A stretch of DNA of 64,000 nt from Cyanobium sp. NS01 (GTDB taxonomy: Bacteria > Cyanobacteriota > Cyanobacteriia > PCC-6307 > Cyanobiaceae). The DNA lies in the NCBI RefSeq assembly GCF_014280235.1, contig NZ_CP047940.1, positions 992,001 through 1,056,000 of the forward strand, in the 5' to 3' direction. Each line of letters opens with the position of its first letter. Position 1 is the first letter of the stretch. Shown in pieces: positions 6,915 to 17,248 of the stretch. The notes beneath the pieces are model-generated. The model saw only the letters and a list, made by a program, of their open reading frames with translations. It had not been told where the DNA came from and made no database searches. Made by a program: the position numbers and the translations under genes.

Positions 6915-7840
6915 GCTCGCCCAGGTGCGGGGATGGCCAGGGAGGGTAGGTCGGCCAGCAGTTGGCGATGCACCCGCAGGTAGCCGTGGTCGAGGTGGCG
7001 CAGCTGGGGGGCGATCAGGGCGTGGGCCTGGGGCAGAGCGTGAAAGGGCAGGGAGGGGTAGAGGTGGTGTTCGGCGTGAAACGGCATGTTCCACATCAGC
7101 CAGCGCAGCGGCGCCAGGGTCAAGGTGGTGCGGGTGTTCGCGGTGCCGTCGTCGCTGAAGCTGCAGCCGCTGTGCTCGGCCAGCAGCACGAAGCGCAGGA
7201 AGGGTTGCCCCACCGCCAGGGGCAGCAGCCAGCTCCAGAACAGAAAGCCGTTCGCGCCTACGCAGGAGACGGTCAGCACCAGGGCATAGACGAGAGCCTG
7301 CAGCCGGGCTGAACGACGCACCTGGGGGATCACCTCAGGATTCAGGTAGGGCAGGGCGCTGAGGTCGCCCAATAGCAGACGGGCATGGCCACGCAGCTTG
7401 CCGCTCCACCAGGTCCAGCCGCTCAGTTCCTTCAGGTAGCCGGGCCAGGAGGTGGGCGCCGGATCTTCGAGTTCCGGGTCGCGGCCGGGCTGGTGGGTGA
7501 AGCGATGGTGCCACTGGTGGTAGCGCCGGTAGAAGGTGGCGTTGTAGAAGCTCAGCACCCCCGCCAGCCAGGCCACGGCATCGTTGGTGGCCCGGCTGCG
7601 GAAGGCGGTGCGGTGGCAGCACTCGTGCAGGGGGGCAAAACAGGTGGCCAGGGCGATGCCGCTCAGCAGCAGAGCGGTGGCCCGCCAGGGCAGGGCCAGA
7701 TCGGGCTGGCGCCAGAGCCATCCCGCCATCACCACGAGGAGCAGGTGGGTGCTGAGCCTCAGCCAGGCGGGCCCCTGCCGCAGGCTGTTGAGCTCACTGA
7801 GGGCCTGGCGGTCAATCAGACCGGTGGACGTGGATGCCAT
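6911..7840 (-). CDS. Membrane fatty-acid-desaturase-family di-iron enzyme
   Basis: A 309-residue membrane protein with the three histidine boxes of the desaturase/hydroxylase family: HECCH (about 92-96), HQWHHRFTH and HAEHH near the C-terminus. Several hydrophobic segments lie between the second and third boxes. Members of this family desaturate or hydroxylate acyl chains, carotenoids or small amino-acid-like molecules. It is the first gene of the overlapping set with the MetX-like hydrolase and GlnT. That setting suggests a soluble or conjugated substrate rather than membrane lipid, but this is inference. Confidence 0.85.
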   Translation of the reverse strand: MASTSTGLIDRQALSELNSLRQGPAWLRLSTHLLLVVMAGWLWRQPDLALPWRATALLLSGIALATCFAPLHECCHRTAFRSRATNDAVAWLAGVLSFYNATFYRRYHQWHHRFTHQPGRDPELEDPAPTSWPGYLKELSGWTWWSGKLRGHARLLLGDLSALPYLNPEVIPQVRRSARLQALVYALVLTVSCVGANGFLFWSWLLPLAVGQPFLRFVLLAEHSGCSFSDDGTANTRTTLTLAPLRWLMWNMPFHAEHHLYPSLPFHALPQAHALIAPQLRHLDHGYLRVHRQLLADLPSLAIPAPGRA

Positions 7841-7947
7841 AGGAGGTAGTCCAGCAGTTGGCCTACTGCCACTGCGGTAGGCAATGCGACGGCAGCGACG
7901 TCCACGGCCCTAAAGTCAGGCAAGGAAATGTAGTGGTCGTTACTGTC

Positions 7948-8127
7948 ATGGCCAGCCCAGACCAAGCCCTCCAGTCTCAGGAACGGCGGCGTCAGACCCT
8001 CGTGGAGTCGCTGCGCCACCGCTACGCCGCTGCCCAGAGTCGGCAGGATCCGCTCGCCAAGCAGGGACTGTTCAAGGAAGCCGTTTACCTGAACATCCTT
8101 CCGGGGGAGTTCACTGACCCCGCCTGA
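7948..8127 (+). CDS. Small hypothetical protein
   Basis: A 59-residue charged protein beginning MASPDQALQSQERRRQTL with an Arg/Gln-rich helix and a C-terminal NILPGEF segment. The frame opens further upstream (to 7858), but the ATG at 7948 gives a sequence with coding character. It is divergent from the desaturase and convergent with the ABC ATPase, ending 10 bases from the latter. No family is recognised. Confidence 0.55.
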   Translation: MASPDQALQSQERRRQTLVESLRHRYAAAQSRQDPLAKQGLFKEAVYLNILPGEFTDPA

Positions 8128-8136
8128 GGCGAGGGC

Positions 8137-8904
8137 TCAGGCCAGGGCAGGCTCCATCCCGCGCAGACAGGTGGCCAACTCCTCCCGCAGGGCCAGGAAG
8201 GGTGGCGACACTCGTAGGTGGGCCATGTTGCCGTGGTCCAGATCCACCTGGACACTGCGCACGATCCGCCCCGGCCTCGGCGCCATGATGTGGACCCGTT
8301 GGGCCAGCAGCAGCGCTTCCTCAAGGTCGTGGGTGATCAGCAGCGCTGAGAGGCCCGTGCGTTGCCACAGCCCGTGCAGAAACTCCTGCATCGACTCCCG
8401 GATCTGCAGGTCGAGGGCGCCGAAGGGCTCATCCAGTAGCAGGATCTTGGGCTGGGCGGCCAGGGCGCGGGCGATGGCGACGCGCTGCTGCATGCCCCCC
8501 GAGAGCTCCCGGGGCCGCCGCCGGGCCGCATCGGCCAGGCCCACCACCTCCAGGAAATAGCCCGTGCGCTCGCGGATCTCGGGCCTGCTGAGGCCCTGCA
8601 GTTCCATGCCGAAGGCCACGTTCTGGGCGGCCGTGAGCCAGGGGTAGAGGCTGTACTTCTGGAACACCATGCCGCGGTCGGAACCAGGGCCGCGCACGGG
8701 CTGGCCGTCCACCGTGACCACCCCTGTGCTGGGGCGGTCCAGGCCAGCCACCAGGCGCATCAGGGTGGATTTCCCGCAGCCTGAGCTGCCCACCAGGGCC
8801 ACGAATTCACCGCTGTTGACGTTGAAGCTGATGTCCTCGAGCACACAACTGGCGCTGCGGCCCAGCCCGAACATCTTGGACACCTGATCGACAACGAGCT
8901 GCAT
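8137..8904 (-). CDS. ABC transporter ATP-binding protein, probable guanidine importer
   Basis: A 255-residue ATPase of the nitrate/sulfonate/taurine (SsuB/TauB/NrtD) class. It shows Walker A GSSGCGKST, Q-loop VFQKYSLYPW, signature LSGGMQQRVAIARAL, Walker B ILLLDEPFGALD and the H-loop in LITHDLEEA. It is the last gene of the run that begins with a guanidine-I riboswitch and guanidine hydrolase, so the most likely cargo is guanidine. The sequence alone shows only the class. It starts 11 bases after the permease stop. Confidence 0.88.
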   Translation of the reverse strand: MQLVVDQVSKMFGLGRSASCVLEDISFNVNSGEFVALVGSSGCGKSTLMRLVAGLDRPSTGVVTVDGQPVRGPGSDRGMVFQKYSLYPWLTAAQNVAFGMELQGLSRPEIRERTGYFLEVVGLADAARRRPRELSGGMQQRVAIARALAAQPKILLLDEPFGALDLQIRESMQEFLHGLWQRTGLSALLITHDLEEALLLAQRVHIMAPRPGRIVRSVQVDLDHGNMAHLRVSPPFLALREELATCLRGMEPALA

Positions 8905-8915
8905 CGGTTGGGGGT

Positions 8916-9689
8916 TCAGTTGGCCCAGGAGCAGGCTCGCCGCATCGTGAAGCGGAAGCCCAGATCGATCAGCAGCCCGATCAGCCCGATCACAATCAGG
9001 CCGAGAAAGATCTGATCGGTGCGCAGAAAGCGCTGGGCCAGGCTGATGCGTTTGCCCAGGCCTTCGTTGGCGGCCACGAGTTCCGCCACGATCACCAGGT
9101 TCCAGGCAGCCGCCATGTTGATCCGGTAGGCATCCAGCACCTGGGGGGCGATGCAGGGGGTGATCACCCGCAGCAGCACCTGGGAGGGGCGGCCCCCCAG
9201 GGTGCGGGCTGTTTCGATCAGCTCGTTGGGAACGAACTTCACCGCATCCATGATCATCAGGGTGTTGAAAAAGAGGGTGCCGATGAAGATCAGCAGAATC
9301 TTGGGCAGTTCACCCAGCCCGAAGTAGATGATCAACAGCGGGATGAAGGCCGGAGCCGGCATGTAGCGGATCAGGCCCATCAGCGGCTCCAGCAGCCGGT
9401 TGATCAAGGTGCTGGTGCCCATGGCGATCCCCAGGGGCAGGGCGACCAGCGCCGAGAGGCCGAAACCGGCGAACACCCGCCCCACACTGGCCAGCAGGTC
9501 GGCCCAGAGCAACCCCTCCCGGGCCTGGCTGCTGCCGGCGGCCAGCACGGCCGAGGGGCTGGGCAGAAACAGGGGATCCACCACAGCAGCCGCTGTCACG
9601 GCGCTCCAGATGGCCACCACGGCCAGGATCCCCACCAGCCCCAGCACCCAGGGGTGCAGGGCCAGTCGCCGCAGACGAGCCCGGTTCAC
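8916..9689 (-). CDS. ABC transporter permease, probable guanidine importer
   Basis: A 257-residue inner-membrane permease of the SsuC/TauC class with about six hydrophobic segments and the cytoplasmic EAA-type loop (ELIETARTLGGRPSQVLLRVITP) that contacts the ATPase. The GTG start overlaps the substrate-binding protein stop by four bases (GTGA), so the two are coupled. The cargo is inferred from the locus, not from the sequence. Confidence 0.88.
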   Translation of the reverse strand: MNRARLRRLALHPWVLGLVGILAVVAIWSAVTAAAVVDPLFLPSPSAVLAAGSSQAREGLLWADLLASVGRVFAGFGLSALVALPLGIAMGTSTLINRLLEPLMGLIRYMPAPAFIPLLIIYFGLGELPKILLIFIGTLFFNTLMIMDAVKFVPNELIETARTLGGRPSQVLLRVITPCIAPQVLDAYRINMAAAWNLVIVAELVAANEGLGKRISLAQRFLRTDQIFLGLIVIGLIGLLIDLGFRFTMRRACSWAN

Positions 9690-10711
9690 GGGGTCTTCGC
9701 CGCTTCCACGAACTGCGCCGCGAACAGGCCATCCAGGTCGGGAGGACTGGTGGCCAGCCCCACGTCCTGCAGGAACGTGCTGATCTGCTCCGCCGCGAAG
9801 GGCAGGGAGGCCATGGTGGTGCCCGGTTGCAGCGCCTTGAGGTTGTCCTCCAGGCTGAAGATCGTGGTGCCGGCGTCGTACTCCTTGTACTCCGCCTCAC
9901 TCACGCCTGCCCGGGCACTGAGGATGGCCAGGGAGGGCCCGGGGTTGGCCTTGATTTCAGCCAGGGTGGCGAACCAGGCATCCACCACCTTCTGCACCTT
10001 TTCAGGGTTGTTGGCCACAAACTCCGTGCGGCACACCAGGTGGTCGCTGATGGCGCCGGGGAAGTCGGCCGAGGAGAACAACGTGGTGCTGCCGGCGCGC
10101 TTCAGGGCCTGGGTGGTGAAGGGAGCAAACACGCCCACCGCATCCACCTGGCCGGCCACGAAGGCGGCCGCCGCCGCGCCGGTTTCCAGTGGCACGAAGG
10201 TGATGTCATCGGCGCTGAGGCCGGCCTGCTCCAGGCCCAGCAGCAGCAGGTAGTGATCCACCGTGCCCTCTTCGGCGGCCACCTTCTTGCCCTTCAGATC
10301 GGCAAGGCTGGTGATCCCTTCCGCCACGATGATCTGGTCGTTGCCGGTGGAGTTGTCGTTGGTGAGCACCACCTGCAGTTCGGCGCCGCCGGCGATCGAG
10401 CTGATCGTGTCCCCGAGGGTCTGGCTGTTGCAGTCGAGCTGGCCGGCGTTGAGGGCGTTGATCGAATCGAGGTAGCCGTCAAACCACTGCAGCGTCACCG
10501 GCAGCCCGAACAGGCCCTTCTCCTCGGTGACTTTCCAGGGGATCCAGCCGGGCCAGGCGCTGTAGCCGATCCGCACCGGCGCATCGGAGCCGCCGCCGCC
10601 CTGGCCACCGCAGGCGGTGAGGGCACCGGCGCCCAGGCCGAGCAGGAGCAGGGTGGCCAGCAACCGGGTGCGGGAGCGGCGGAAGCGGCGCGGGGGGTTG
10701 GGGGTGGTCAT
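9686..10711 (-). CDS. ABC transporter substrate-binding lipoprotein, probable guanidine importer
   Basis: A 341-residue periplasmic binding protein of the SsuA/NMT1-like fold. An Arg-rich n-region and hydrophobic core end in the lipobox LTAC (Cys about residue 34), so it is a lipoprotein anchored outside the inner membrane. The mature part has the ABC_sub_bind features RIGYSAWPGWIPWKV and LKGKKVAAEEGTVDHYLL. It is the first gene of the transporter part, 125 bases downstream of hypB on the same strand; that interval may hold its own promoter. Family members bind sulfonates, nitrate, bicarbonate, pyrimidines or amidines. Guanidine is inferred from context. Confidence 0.85.
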   Translation of the reverse strand: MTTPNPPRRFRRSRTRLLATLLLLGLGAGALTACGGQGGGGSDAPVRIGYSAWPGWIPWKVTEEKGLFGLPVTLQWFDGYLDSINALNAGQLDCNSQTLGDTISSIAGGAELQVVLTNDNSTGNDQIIVAEGITSLADLKGKKVAAEEGTVDHYLLLLGLEQAGLSADDITFVPLETGAAAAAFVAGQVDAVGVFAPFTTQALKRAGSTTLFSSADFPGAISDHLVCRTEFVANNPEKVQKVVDAWFATLAEIKANPGPSLAILSARAGVSEAEYKEYDAGTTIFSLEDNLKALQPGTTMASLPFAAEQISTFLQDVGLATSPPDLDGLFAAQFVEAAKTP

Positions 10712-10836
10712 GGGGTTGGAAGCGGAATGGGTGCTGGAGGCGGGGCAAGGGGCCCTGGACGTTGACGAAGGCGTAGATCACCGAGGCGACGCCCTGGGTG
10801 GGGCGGGCTGGGCCCAGGACTGGGAAGTTCGGGAGC

Positions 10837-11610
10837 TCATGGACTCACCAGCGCCGGCACTTCGGCCATAGCCGGGGCAGCGGCCTGGGCCGAGGCAGGG
10901 CCAGCGGCCTTGGCAGCGTCTGCCCTGCGTGCCGCAGCCAGCTGTTGCCGCTGCTGCTCCAGCCAGGCGTGCCAGGCATCCAGGCCCTCTCCATTGGTGG
11001 CCGACACCCGGATCACGGCGCAGCGGGGGTTCACCTGGCGGATATGGGCTTCGATCCGCTCCACCGACACCGGCAGGTGGGGCAGCAGGTCGGTCTTGGT
11101 GATCAGCACGCAGTCGGCCTCCCGGAACATCACCGGGTACTTGAGCGGCTTGTCCTCCCCTTCGGTGACGCTGAGCAGGGCCACCTTGCGGTGCTCGCCG
11201 ATGGCGAATTCGGCGGGGCACACCAGGTTGCCCACGTTCTCCACCCAGAGCAGATCAAGGCCGGCGGGATCGAGGCGCTGGCCCAGCAGCCGGAGGCCGC
11301 CACGCACCATCGCCGCATCCAGATGGCAGGCGCGGCCGGTGGTGATCGGCACCACCGGCACCCCCACGGCCTGCAGCCGTTCGGCATCGAGCTGGGTGGT
11401 CATGTCGCCCTCCAGCACCGCCATGGCGTAGGTGCCGGCCAGCTGGGCCAGGGAGCGCTCCAGCAGGGAGGTCTTGCCGGCGCCGGGGCTGCTCATCACG
11501 TTGAGGCAGAGCAGCTGCCAGGTGTCGAAGTGCTCGCGGTTGTGGGCGGCCTGATGGTCATTGGCGGCCAGCAGATTGAGGCCGAGGGTGTCTTCCAGGG
11601 GCATGTGCAT
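10837..11610 (-). CDS. hypB: HypB-like GTPase, nickel insertion into guanidine hydrolase
   Basis: A 257-residue SIMIBI GTPase with P-loop [18 protein letters not shown] switch region, [12 protein letters not shown] (the cysteine motif that binds Ni/Zn) and ITKTDLL as the base-recognition motif. The C-terminal 35 residues are Ala/Pro-rich and probably disordered. There are no hydrogenase structural genes nearby. Instead it follows hypA and a ureohydrolase gene, the arrangement described for Ni-dependent guanidine hydrolases, whose HypA/HypB paralogs load nickel. It is separated from hypA by five bases. Confidence 0.92.
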   Translation of the reverse strand: MHMPLEDTLGLNLLAANDHQAAHNREHFDTWQLLCLNVMSSPGAGKTSLLERSLAQLAGTYAMAVLEGDMTTQLDAERLQAVGVPVVPITTGRACHLDAAMVRGGLRLLGQRLDPAGLDLLWVENVGNLVCPAEFAIGEHRKVALLSVTEGEDKPLKYPVMFREADCVLITKTDLLPHLPVSVERIEAHIRQVNPRCAVIRVSATNGEGLDAWHAWLEQQRQQLAAARRADAAKAAGPASAQAAAPAMAEVPALVSP

Positions 11611-11615
11611 GGCGA

Positions 11616-12005
11616 TCAGCGGCAGGGAGCGAGGTGGGACGAGGATTGGCCAGAGAGGCTGTAATCAATCGAGCGGATCTTCAGCTCACGGCCCTGCACG
11701 ATCTCCTCCATCGGGTGCTTACAGCAGGGGGAGCGGTAGCCCTGCTCGGCACTGGGCGCGTAGGTGCCGTTGCAGAGCACACATCGGCCCAGCAGGGGCA
11801 CCGATTCGATTACCAGCCGGGCCCCGGCCAGCCAGCTCGACTGCACGGCCACCTGCCATGTGGTCACCAGCTGCTCGGGCTCCACGCAGGTGAAGCTGCC
11901 CACCAGCAGGTGCACGGTGGTCACCTTCGGTGTGGCCGGGGCGTGGCCCCGCTTCCACTCCTCCATCGAGAGCAGCAGGCAGCGGGTCATGTCGACTTCA
12001 TGCAT
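11616..12005 (-). CDS. hypA: HypA-like nickel metallochaperone
   Basis: A 129-residue protein with the N-terminal Met-His of the HypA nickel site ([11 protein letters not shown]) and the zinc site CVLC...CC (about residues 75-97). It delivers nickel with HypB. The gene lies three bases downstream of the ureohydrolase and five upstream of hypB, so the three are clearly cotranscribed. With no hydrogenase in the window, its client is taken to be the guanidine hydrolase. Confidence 0.9.
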   Translation of the reverse strand: MHEVDMTRCLLLSMEEWKRGHAPATPKVTTVHLLVGSFTCVEPEQLVTTWQVAVQSSWLAGARLVIESVPLLGRCVLCNGTYAPSAEQGYRSPCCKHPMEEIVQGRELKIRSIDYSLSGQSSSHLAPCR

Positions 12006-12008
12006 GAC

Positions 12009-13211
12009 TCACCTCCACTTCTGATCGACCTGCATGTTGCAGGCCTCATGCAGCCAGGCCGGCTTCTGTTGGCGCGGCAGCTGGCCGCTCACCACCAGGT
12101 GGGCCATGGTGTCGCAGATCACCCGGGTGGCCATCAGTGAGGTCATGTCGCTGATGTCGTAGGGGGGCGACACCTCCACCAGCTCCAGGCCGCAGACCGG
12201 CACGTTGCGCACGATCAGCTCCAGCAGCTTGAGGGCTTCGCGGGGCAGCAGGCCGCCGGGTTCTGGCCAGCCGGTGCCGGGCACGAAACCGGCGTCGATG
12301 CAGTCGATGTCGAAGGAGATGTAGACGCAGTCGGTGCCATCGGTGGCGCGCTCGATCGCGTACTGGGCGGCCGCCTCCAGGCCCATGTCGCAGATATCGG
12401 TGACGGTGAGCACGTTGGTGCCCCGCTCGCGGCACACCTTCACCCCTTCGCGCGGCACCTGCCAGCCGCCGATGCCCAGCTGCACCAGGTTTTCGGCCGG
12501 GGCGTTGGCCATGTTCGTGGCGTGGAACCACGGACAGGTGTGCATGCGTTCGTCGAGGTCGATCTCCTGGGTGTCGACGTGGCGATCGAAGTGGATGATG
12601 CCCACCTTCTTGTCGCCCAGGTGGCGGCACACCCCCCGCACGGTGGGAAAGCCGATCGAGTGATCGCCGCCGAGGATGATCGGGAAGGCGCCGCTGGCGA
12701 ACACGTGCGCCACGCCCTTGGAGATCTGATCGAAGCTCTTCTCGTTGTTGGCGGGAATCGTGAAGATGTCACCCACATCGCAGAGCCGGATCGACTCGCG
12801 CAGGTCGACCCCCATCTCGTAGTTGTAGGGCGTGTAGAGGGCCGAGATGCGGCGGATGCCCTGGGGGCCGAAGCGGGTGCCGGGCCGGTAGGTGGTGCCG
12901 GAATCGTGGGGTACCCCCAGGATCGCCACGTCGAATTCGCCGACGCGATTCACATCTTCGATGTAGGGCGCCTTCATGAAGGTGTTGATGCCCGCGTAGT
13001 GGGGCAGCTCGCCGCGCGAAAAGGTGGAGATGCGCCGGTCCACGATGCTCTCAGCCGCCTCCAGCCCGTAGCGCAGGCCCTGGTCCACCTCCTGCTGCCA
13101 GCCGGTGAGCGGCAGGCGGGCTTCTTTCTCAAGGGCTTCAGCGCCCTGACGGCCAGGCGGCGCCGGGGTGCGGCGGTCAAAGGCCCCTTCAGGGCCTGGC
13201 GATGCGGTCAT
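12009..13211 (-). CDS. gdmH: Nickel-dependent guanidine hydrolase (ureohydrolase family)
   Basis: A 400-residue arginase/agmatinase-fold enzyme. Metal ligands are visible: His184 in GGDHS, DRHVD at 209-213 and DID at 301-303. The substrate-loop motif reads PGTGWPEPGG (311-320) where agmatinases and arginases usually have GTGTPE. The N-terminus is longer than in agmatinase, as in Synechocystis Sll1077, a proven Ni-dependent guanidine hydrolase that needs HypA/HypB-type accessory proteins. A guanidine-I riboswitch lies directly upstream, which strongly supports guanidine as substrate, with urea and ammonia as products. Automatic pipelines tend to call this agmatinase. Confidence 0.9.
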   Translation of the reverse strand: MTASPGPEGAFDRRTPAPPGRQGAEALEKEARLPLTGWQQEVDQGLRYGLEAAESIVDRRISTFSRGELPHYAGINTFMKAPYIEDVNRVGEFDVAILGVPHDSGTTYRPGTRFGPQGIRRISALYTPYNYEMGVDLRESIRLCDVGDIFTIPANNEKSFDQISKGVAHVFASGAFPIILGGDHSIGFPTVRGVCRHLGDKKVGIIHFDRHVDTQEIDLDERMHTCPWFHATNMANAPAENLVQLGIGGWQVPREGVKVCRERGTNVLTVTDICDMGLEAAAQYAIERATDGTDCVYISFDIDCIDAGFVPGTGWPEPGGLLPREALKLLELIVRNVPVCGLELVEVSPPYDISDMTSLMATRVICDTMAHLVVSGQLPRQQKPAWLHEACNMQVDQKWR

Positions 13212-13235
13212 GGCACAACACGGAGGTGGGGGTTG

Positions 13236-13358
13236 CGGTCTCCCGGGCTTTTATCCCTCCGTGCAACCGGGTGGCCCCGGTGAGCTTCTCTCGGACCAGA
13301 CGTCTCTTCAGCAGGACCCTGGGGCCATCGCTGAACGGGACCGGAACCCTAGAAACTG
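13236..13358 (-). promoter_or_regulatory. Guanidine-I riboswitch (ykkC class)
   Basis: Read on the minus strand the leader contains the conserved core of the guanidine-I aptamer in order: CTAGGGTTCC (13352-13343), GGTCCGAGAG (13297-13288) and CACGGAGGGATAAAAGCCCG (13263-13244), followed by GGAGA. These match the ykkC consensus almost letter for letter. The segment CACGGAGG (13263-13256) is exactly complementary to CCTCCGTG at 13226-13219, just before the gdmH ATG (13211), so an alternative helix could switch translation. No poly-T terminator is seen, which favours control of translation. Confidence 0.92.
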
Positions 13359-13436
13359 CTTCCGCCCTCAGACCCTCTCCCAGGTGTTGGCTGAGCGTTG
13401 TGGTAATTGTTACCGGGGCTCGAAGCCGGCGCCAGC

Positions 13437-14842
<1,406 letters not shown>

Positions 14843-14846
<4 letters not shown>

Positions 14847-15496
14847 CGCCCGCTCAGCACCTCGGTGTTGAGCTCGTTGAAGCTCATGCTGCCGCTGCTC
14901 TTGAAGCTGTCGGGCAGCTCCAGGCCGGTGGCCTGGCTCACCGCTGGATTGATGCGATCCAGGCCCACCTGCCCCTCCTCATCGAGCAGCACCTGGCCGT
15001 CGCCATCGAGCACCACCACCTGGGGGGTGTGGCCGTGCCAGTAGTAGGCCGGATCCGAGGGCCCCGTGGTGGGACGGTTCTGCAGGGGATCGGTGACCAG
15101 GGGGATCAGCTCGATGCTGGTGCCCCAGAGCCGCTGCAGCTCAGACACCACCGGCGCGAAGGCCTTGCTGGCGCTGTCGTCATCGAGGTAATAGACCACC
15201 AGGGCCGGCCTGTGCTCCTCCAGGGTCTTGGCCAGGCTGGTGCGCGGCGGCACCAGGGAACCGTTGCCGGCGTAGAGGGCGTAGATGTTGCCGTCGTAGC
15301 TGTTGGTGGTGAGGGCCGCCTGGGCGGGAGCACCGCCGAGGCCAAGACCAAGCCCCAGGGCCAGAACCAGGCTCAGGGCAGGGCCCAGCAGTGTCCTGAG
15401 CAGGGAGCACCGCTCGCCGCTCAGGTGCCACGCGCCTGGCCGGGCCGCTCGCGGGCGGCCATCCCGGCCTGTGACTGTGCGTTGCATCGTTGACAT
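14843..15496 (-). CDS. Thioredoxin-like thylakoid/lumenal protein (photosystem I accumulation factor family)
   Basis: A 217-residue protein with an Arg-rich start and one long hydrophobic segment ending in APAQA, a signal peptide or membrane anchor at about residues 35-60. The mature part has a thioredoxin-like layout ([24 protein letters not shown] ... [23 protein letters not shown]) but no CxxC, so it is not a redox thioredoxin. It resembles the cyanobacterial family named 'thylakoid membrane photosystem I accumulation factor'. I am fairly but not fully sure of that name. Confidence 0.7.
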
Positions 15497-15553
15497 CGGG
15501 GCCCCGGCGATGGGCCCATTGTGAAGGGCCGATGGTGCCGGCCTGCGCGCGGG

Positions 15554-17212
15554 CTAGGGGCTGCTGGGCCGCCGGCCCATCCCCTGCAGGATGCCCCTGC
15601 CGATCAGCCCGATCGCCCGGCCCACCACCTGGGTGAGCAGCACCACCACCAGGTTGCCGAGCCCCTGGATCAGCTGGCGCAGCTGAGGGGCCACGGCGTC
15701 GCGGCTTTCCAGGGCCAGCGTCACCAGCTGCTGCAGGGGACCGAGCCGGCGCAGCTCCCCGTCGCGGGGTTCCACCAGGTGGAGGGTGGCGATGCGACCG
15801 GCTTCCACGCAGAGCAGCTGGCGGCGGCTTTCGTAGATGGCGATCGGGCGCTCGAACCACTCGCTCCAGCGCTGCTGGGCATTGAGCTGGTTGCGCAGCC
15901 GTTCCAGGTTGCGGGTGGAGAGCAGCTCGGGCCTGAGCAGGTAGCGGCGCAGCTCCGGCCAGGCGCCGCAGCAGCTGAGCACCTCCGCCGCCAGCAGTTC
16001 GGCGGTGCGCATCAGCCAGTTGGCCACCAGGCGTTCCAGGTGCAACAGGGCCTGGAGCTCATCGGCGGCCACCAGTTGGCCCTCCACCAGCAGCGGCTGG
16101 GCCAGCACCAGGGTGGCCAGCATCGCCTGGGCGTCCGGCAGCTCGGGGTCGCTGGCCGCCAGATCACTGGTCTGCACCAGGGCCGTGGCCACCGGTTCGA
16201 GCGTGCCCAGGCGGGGGAGCTGCACGTAGGGGCTGGCCATGCTGCGCAGGGCCTGCTCGCGCAGCTGGGGCTGCAGTTCGAGCCAGCGCTGCAGCAGCGT
16301 GTTCGCCGCGCCAGGCTCGTCGGCAAGCTGGCAGCGCAGACTCTCGAGCTGGTCCAGCAGGGCCAGGAGCAGGTCGCGGCAGCGCTGTGGACTGAGCCCC
16401 TCGATGGCCAGCAGCTGACCGCTGCGGTTGTCGAGGCCAGGGCCGATGGCCGTCTCCAGCCGCAGGCGCACGGCCTGCCAGATGCCGGCGGCGTTGCGCT
16501 GCTGCAGGGTGAGACTCGTGCCCCGGCCGGGGTTGGTGGTGGACGTGGGGGGCGGTGTCTGCTGCTCCGGCAGGCCCCAGGCCAGGCTCACCGGGCCCCA
16601 GATCAGCAGCAGCAGCTGGCGGGCACAGGCCAGTTCCCGCACTCTTCCCTCCAGGATCCAGCGCTGCAGGGGTGCCTGGGGAGGCGGATCGAGCAGCCGC
16701 AGGCAGAGGGCGCTGGCGGCATCGATCTGCTCGAGGCCGTCGAGCAGGAGGCGCTGGCCCAGGCCCGTGGCCCAGCCGCTGCCCGCGCCGCCGGCGGCCT
16801 GGTTCGAGCTGGCGGGGTTGGCGGCATCGCCCGGGAGCGTGGGGGCCTGCAGCTGCAGCACCCGGCCGCCGGCCCGCAGGGTGCGGATCGCCTCCAGCAG
16901 CTCGTCGCTGCCTGGGGCCTCCAGCAGCCCGTGGACCCCCAATTGCAGCAGTGATGAGGCGGCGATGCCATGGCCCGCAGCCAGCAGCAGCAGCAGGGGC
17001 GCAGGCCGCCATCGCTCCCGCAGCAGCAGCGACTCGCGGCTCAGGTCGGCTGCGCTGGTGGCAGCCGCGGGGCGCCAGATCACCAGCTGGGGGGCCCCCA
17101 CAAGTTCGGAGGGGTTGGTGACCACCACCAGGTCATCGCCATGGTCCTGGATGAGGCGGATCAGTCCGCCGGCCACCAGGGGTTCAGCGAACAGCAGTAG
17201 CTGCGGAGTCAC
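15554..17212 (-). CDS. DUF3685 (Ycf55-like) protein
   Basis: A 552-residue cyanobacterial protein starting at GTG. The first 130 residues look like a response-regulator receiver fold (LLLFAEPLVAGGLIRLI ... GHGIAASSLLQLGVHGLLEAPGSDELLEAIRTLRAGG) but lack the usual phospho-Asp pattern. The C-terminal 300 residues are helical and Leu/Arg-rich, matching the DUF3685/Ycf55 family, and end in a possible membrane segment (NLVVVLLTQVVGRAIGLIG). The function of the family is not known. Confidence 0.75.
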   Translation of the reverse strand: MTPQLLLFAEPLVAGGLIRLIQDHGDDLVVVTNPSELVGAPQLVIWRPAAATSAADLSRESLLLRERWRPAPLLLLLAAGHGIAASSLLQLGVHGLLEAPGSDELLEAIRTLRAGGRVLQLQAPTLPGDAANPASSNQAAGGAGSGWATGLGQRLLLDGLEQIDAASALCLRLLDPPPQAPLQRWILEGRVRELACARQLLLLIWGPVSLAWGLPEQQTPPPTSTTNPGRGTSLTLQQRNAAGIWQAVRLRLETAIGPGLDNRSGQLLAIEGLSPQRCRDLLLALLDQLESLRCQLADEPGAANTLLQRWLELQPQLREQALRSMASPYVQLPRLGTLEPVATALVQTSDLAASDPELPDAQAMLATLVLAQPLLVEGQLVAADELQALLHLERLVANWLMRTAELLAAEVLSCCGAWPELRRYLLRPELLSTRNLERLRNQLNAQQRWSEWFERPIAIYESRRQLLCVEAGRIATLHLVEPRDGELRRLGPLQQLVTLALESRDAVAPQLRQLIQGLGNLVVVLLTQVVGRAIGLIGRGILQGMGRRPSSP

Positions 17213-17248
17213 GCACCCAGGCCCTGGTGATGGCCCAAGGTAACGGCC

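Noticed and set aside
10837-12005. hypA/hypB as part of a hydrogenase operon
   Set aside because: No hydrogenase subunit or other hyp gene is nearby; the coupling to the guanidine hydrolase and riboswitch explains them better.
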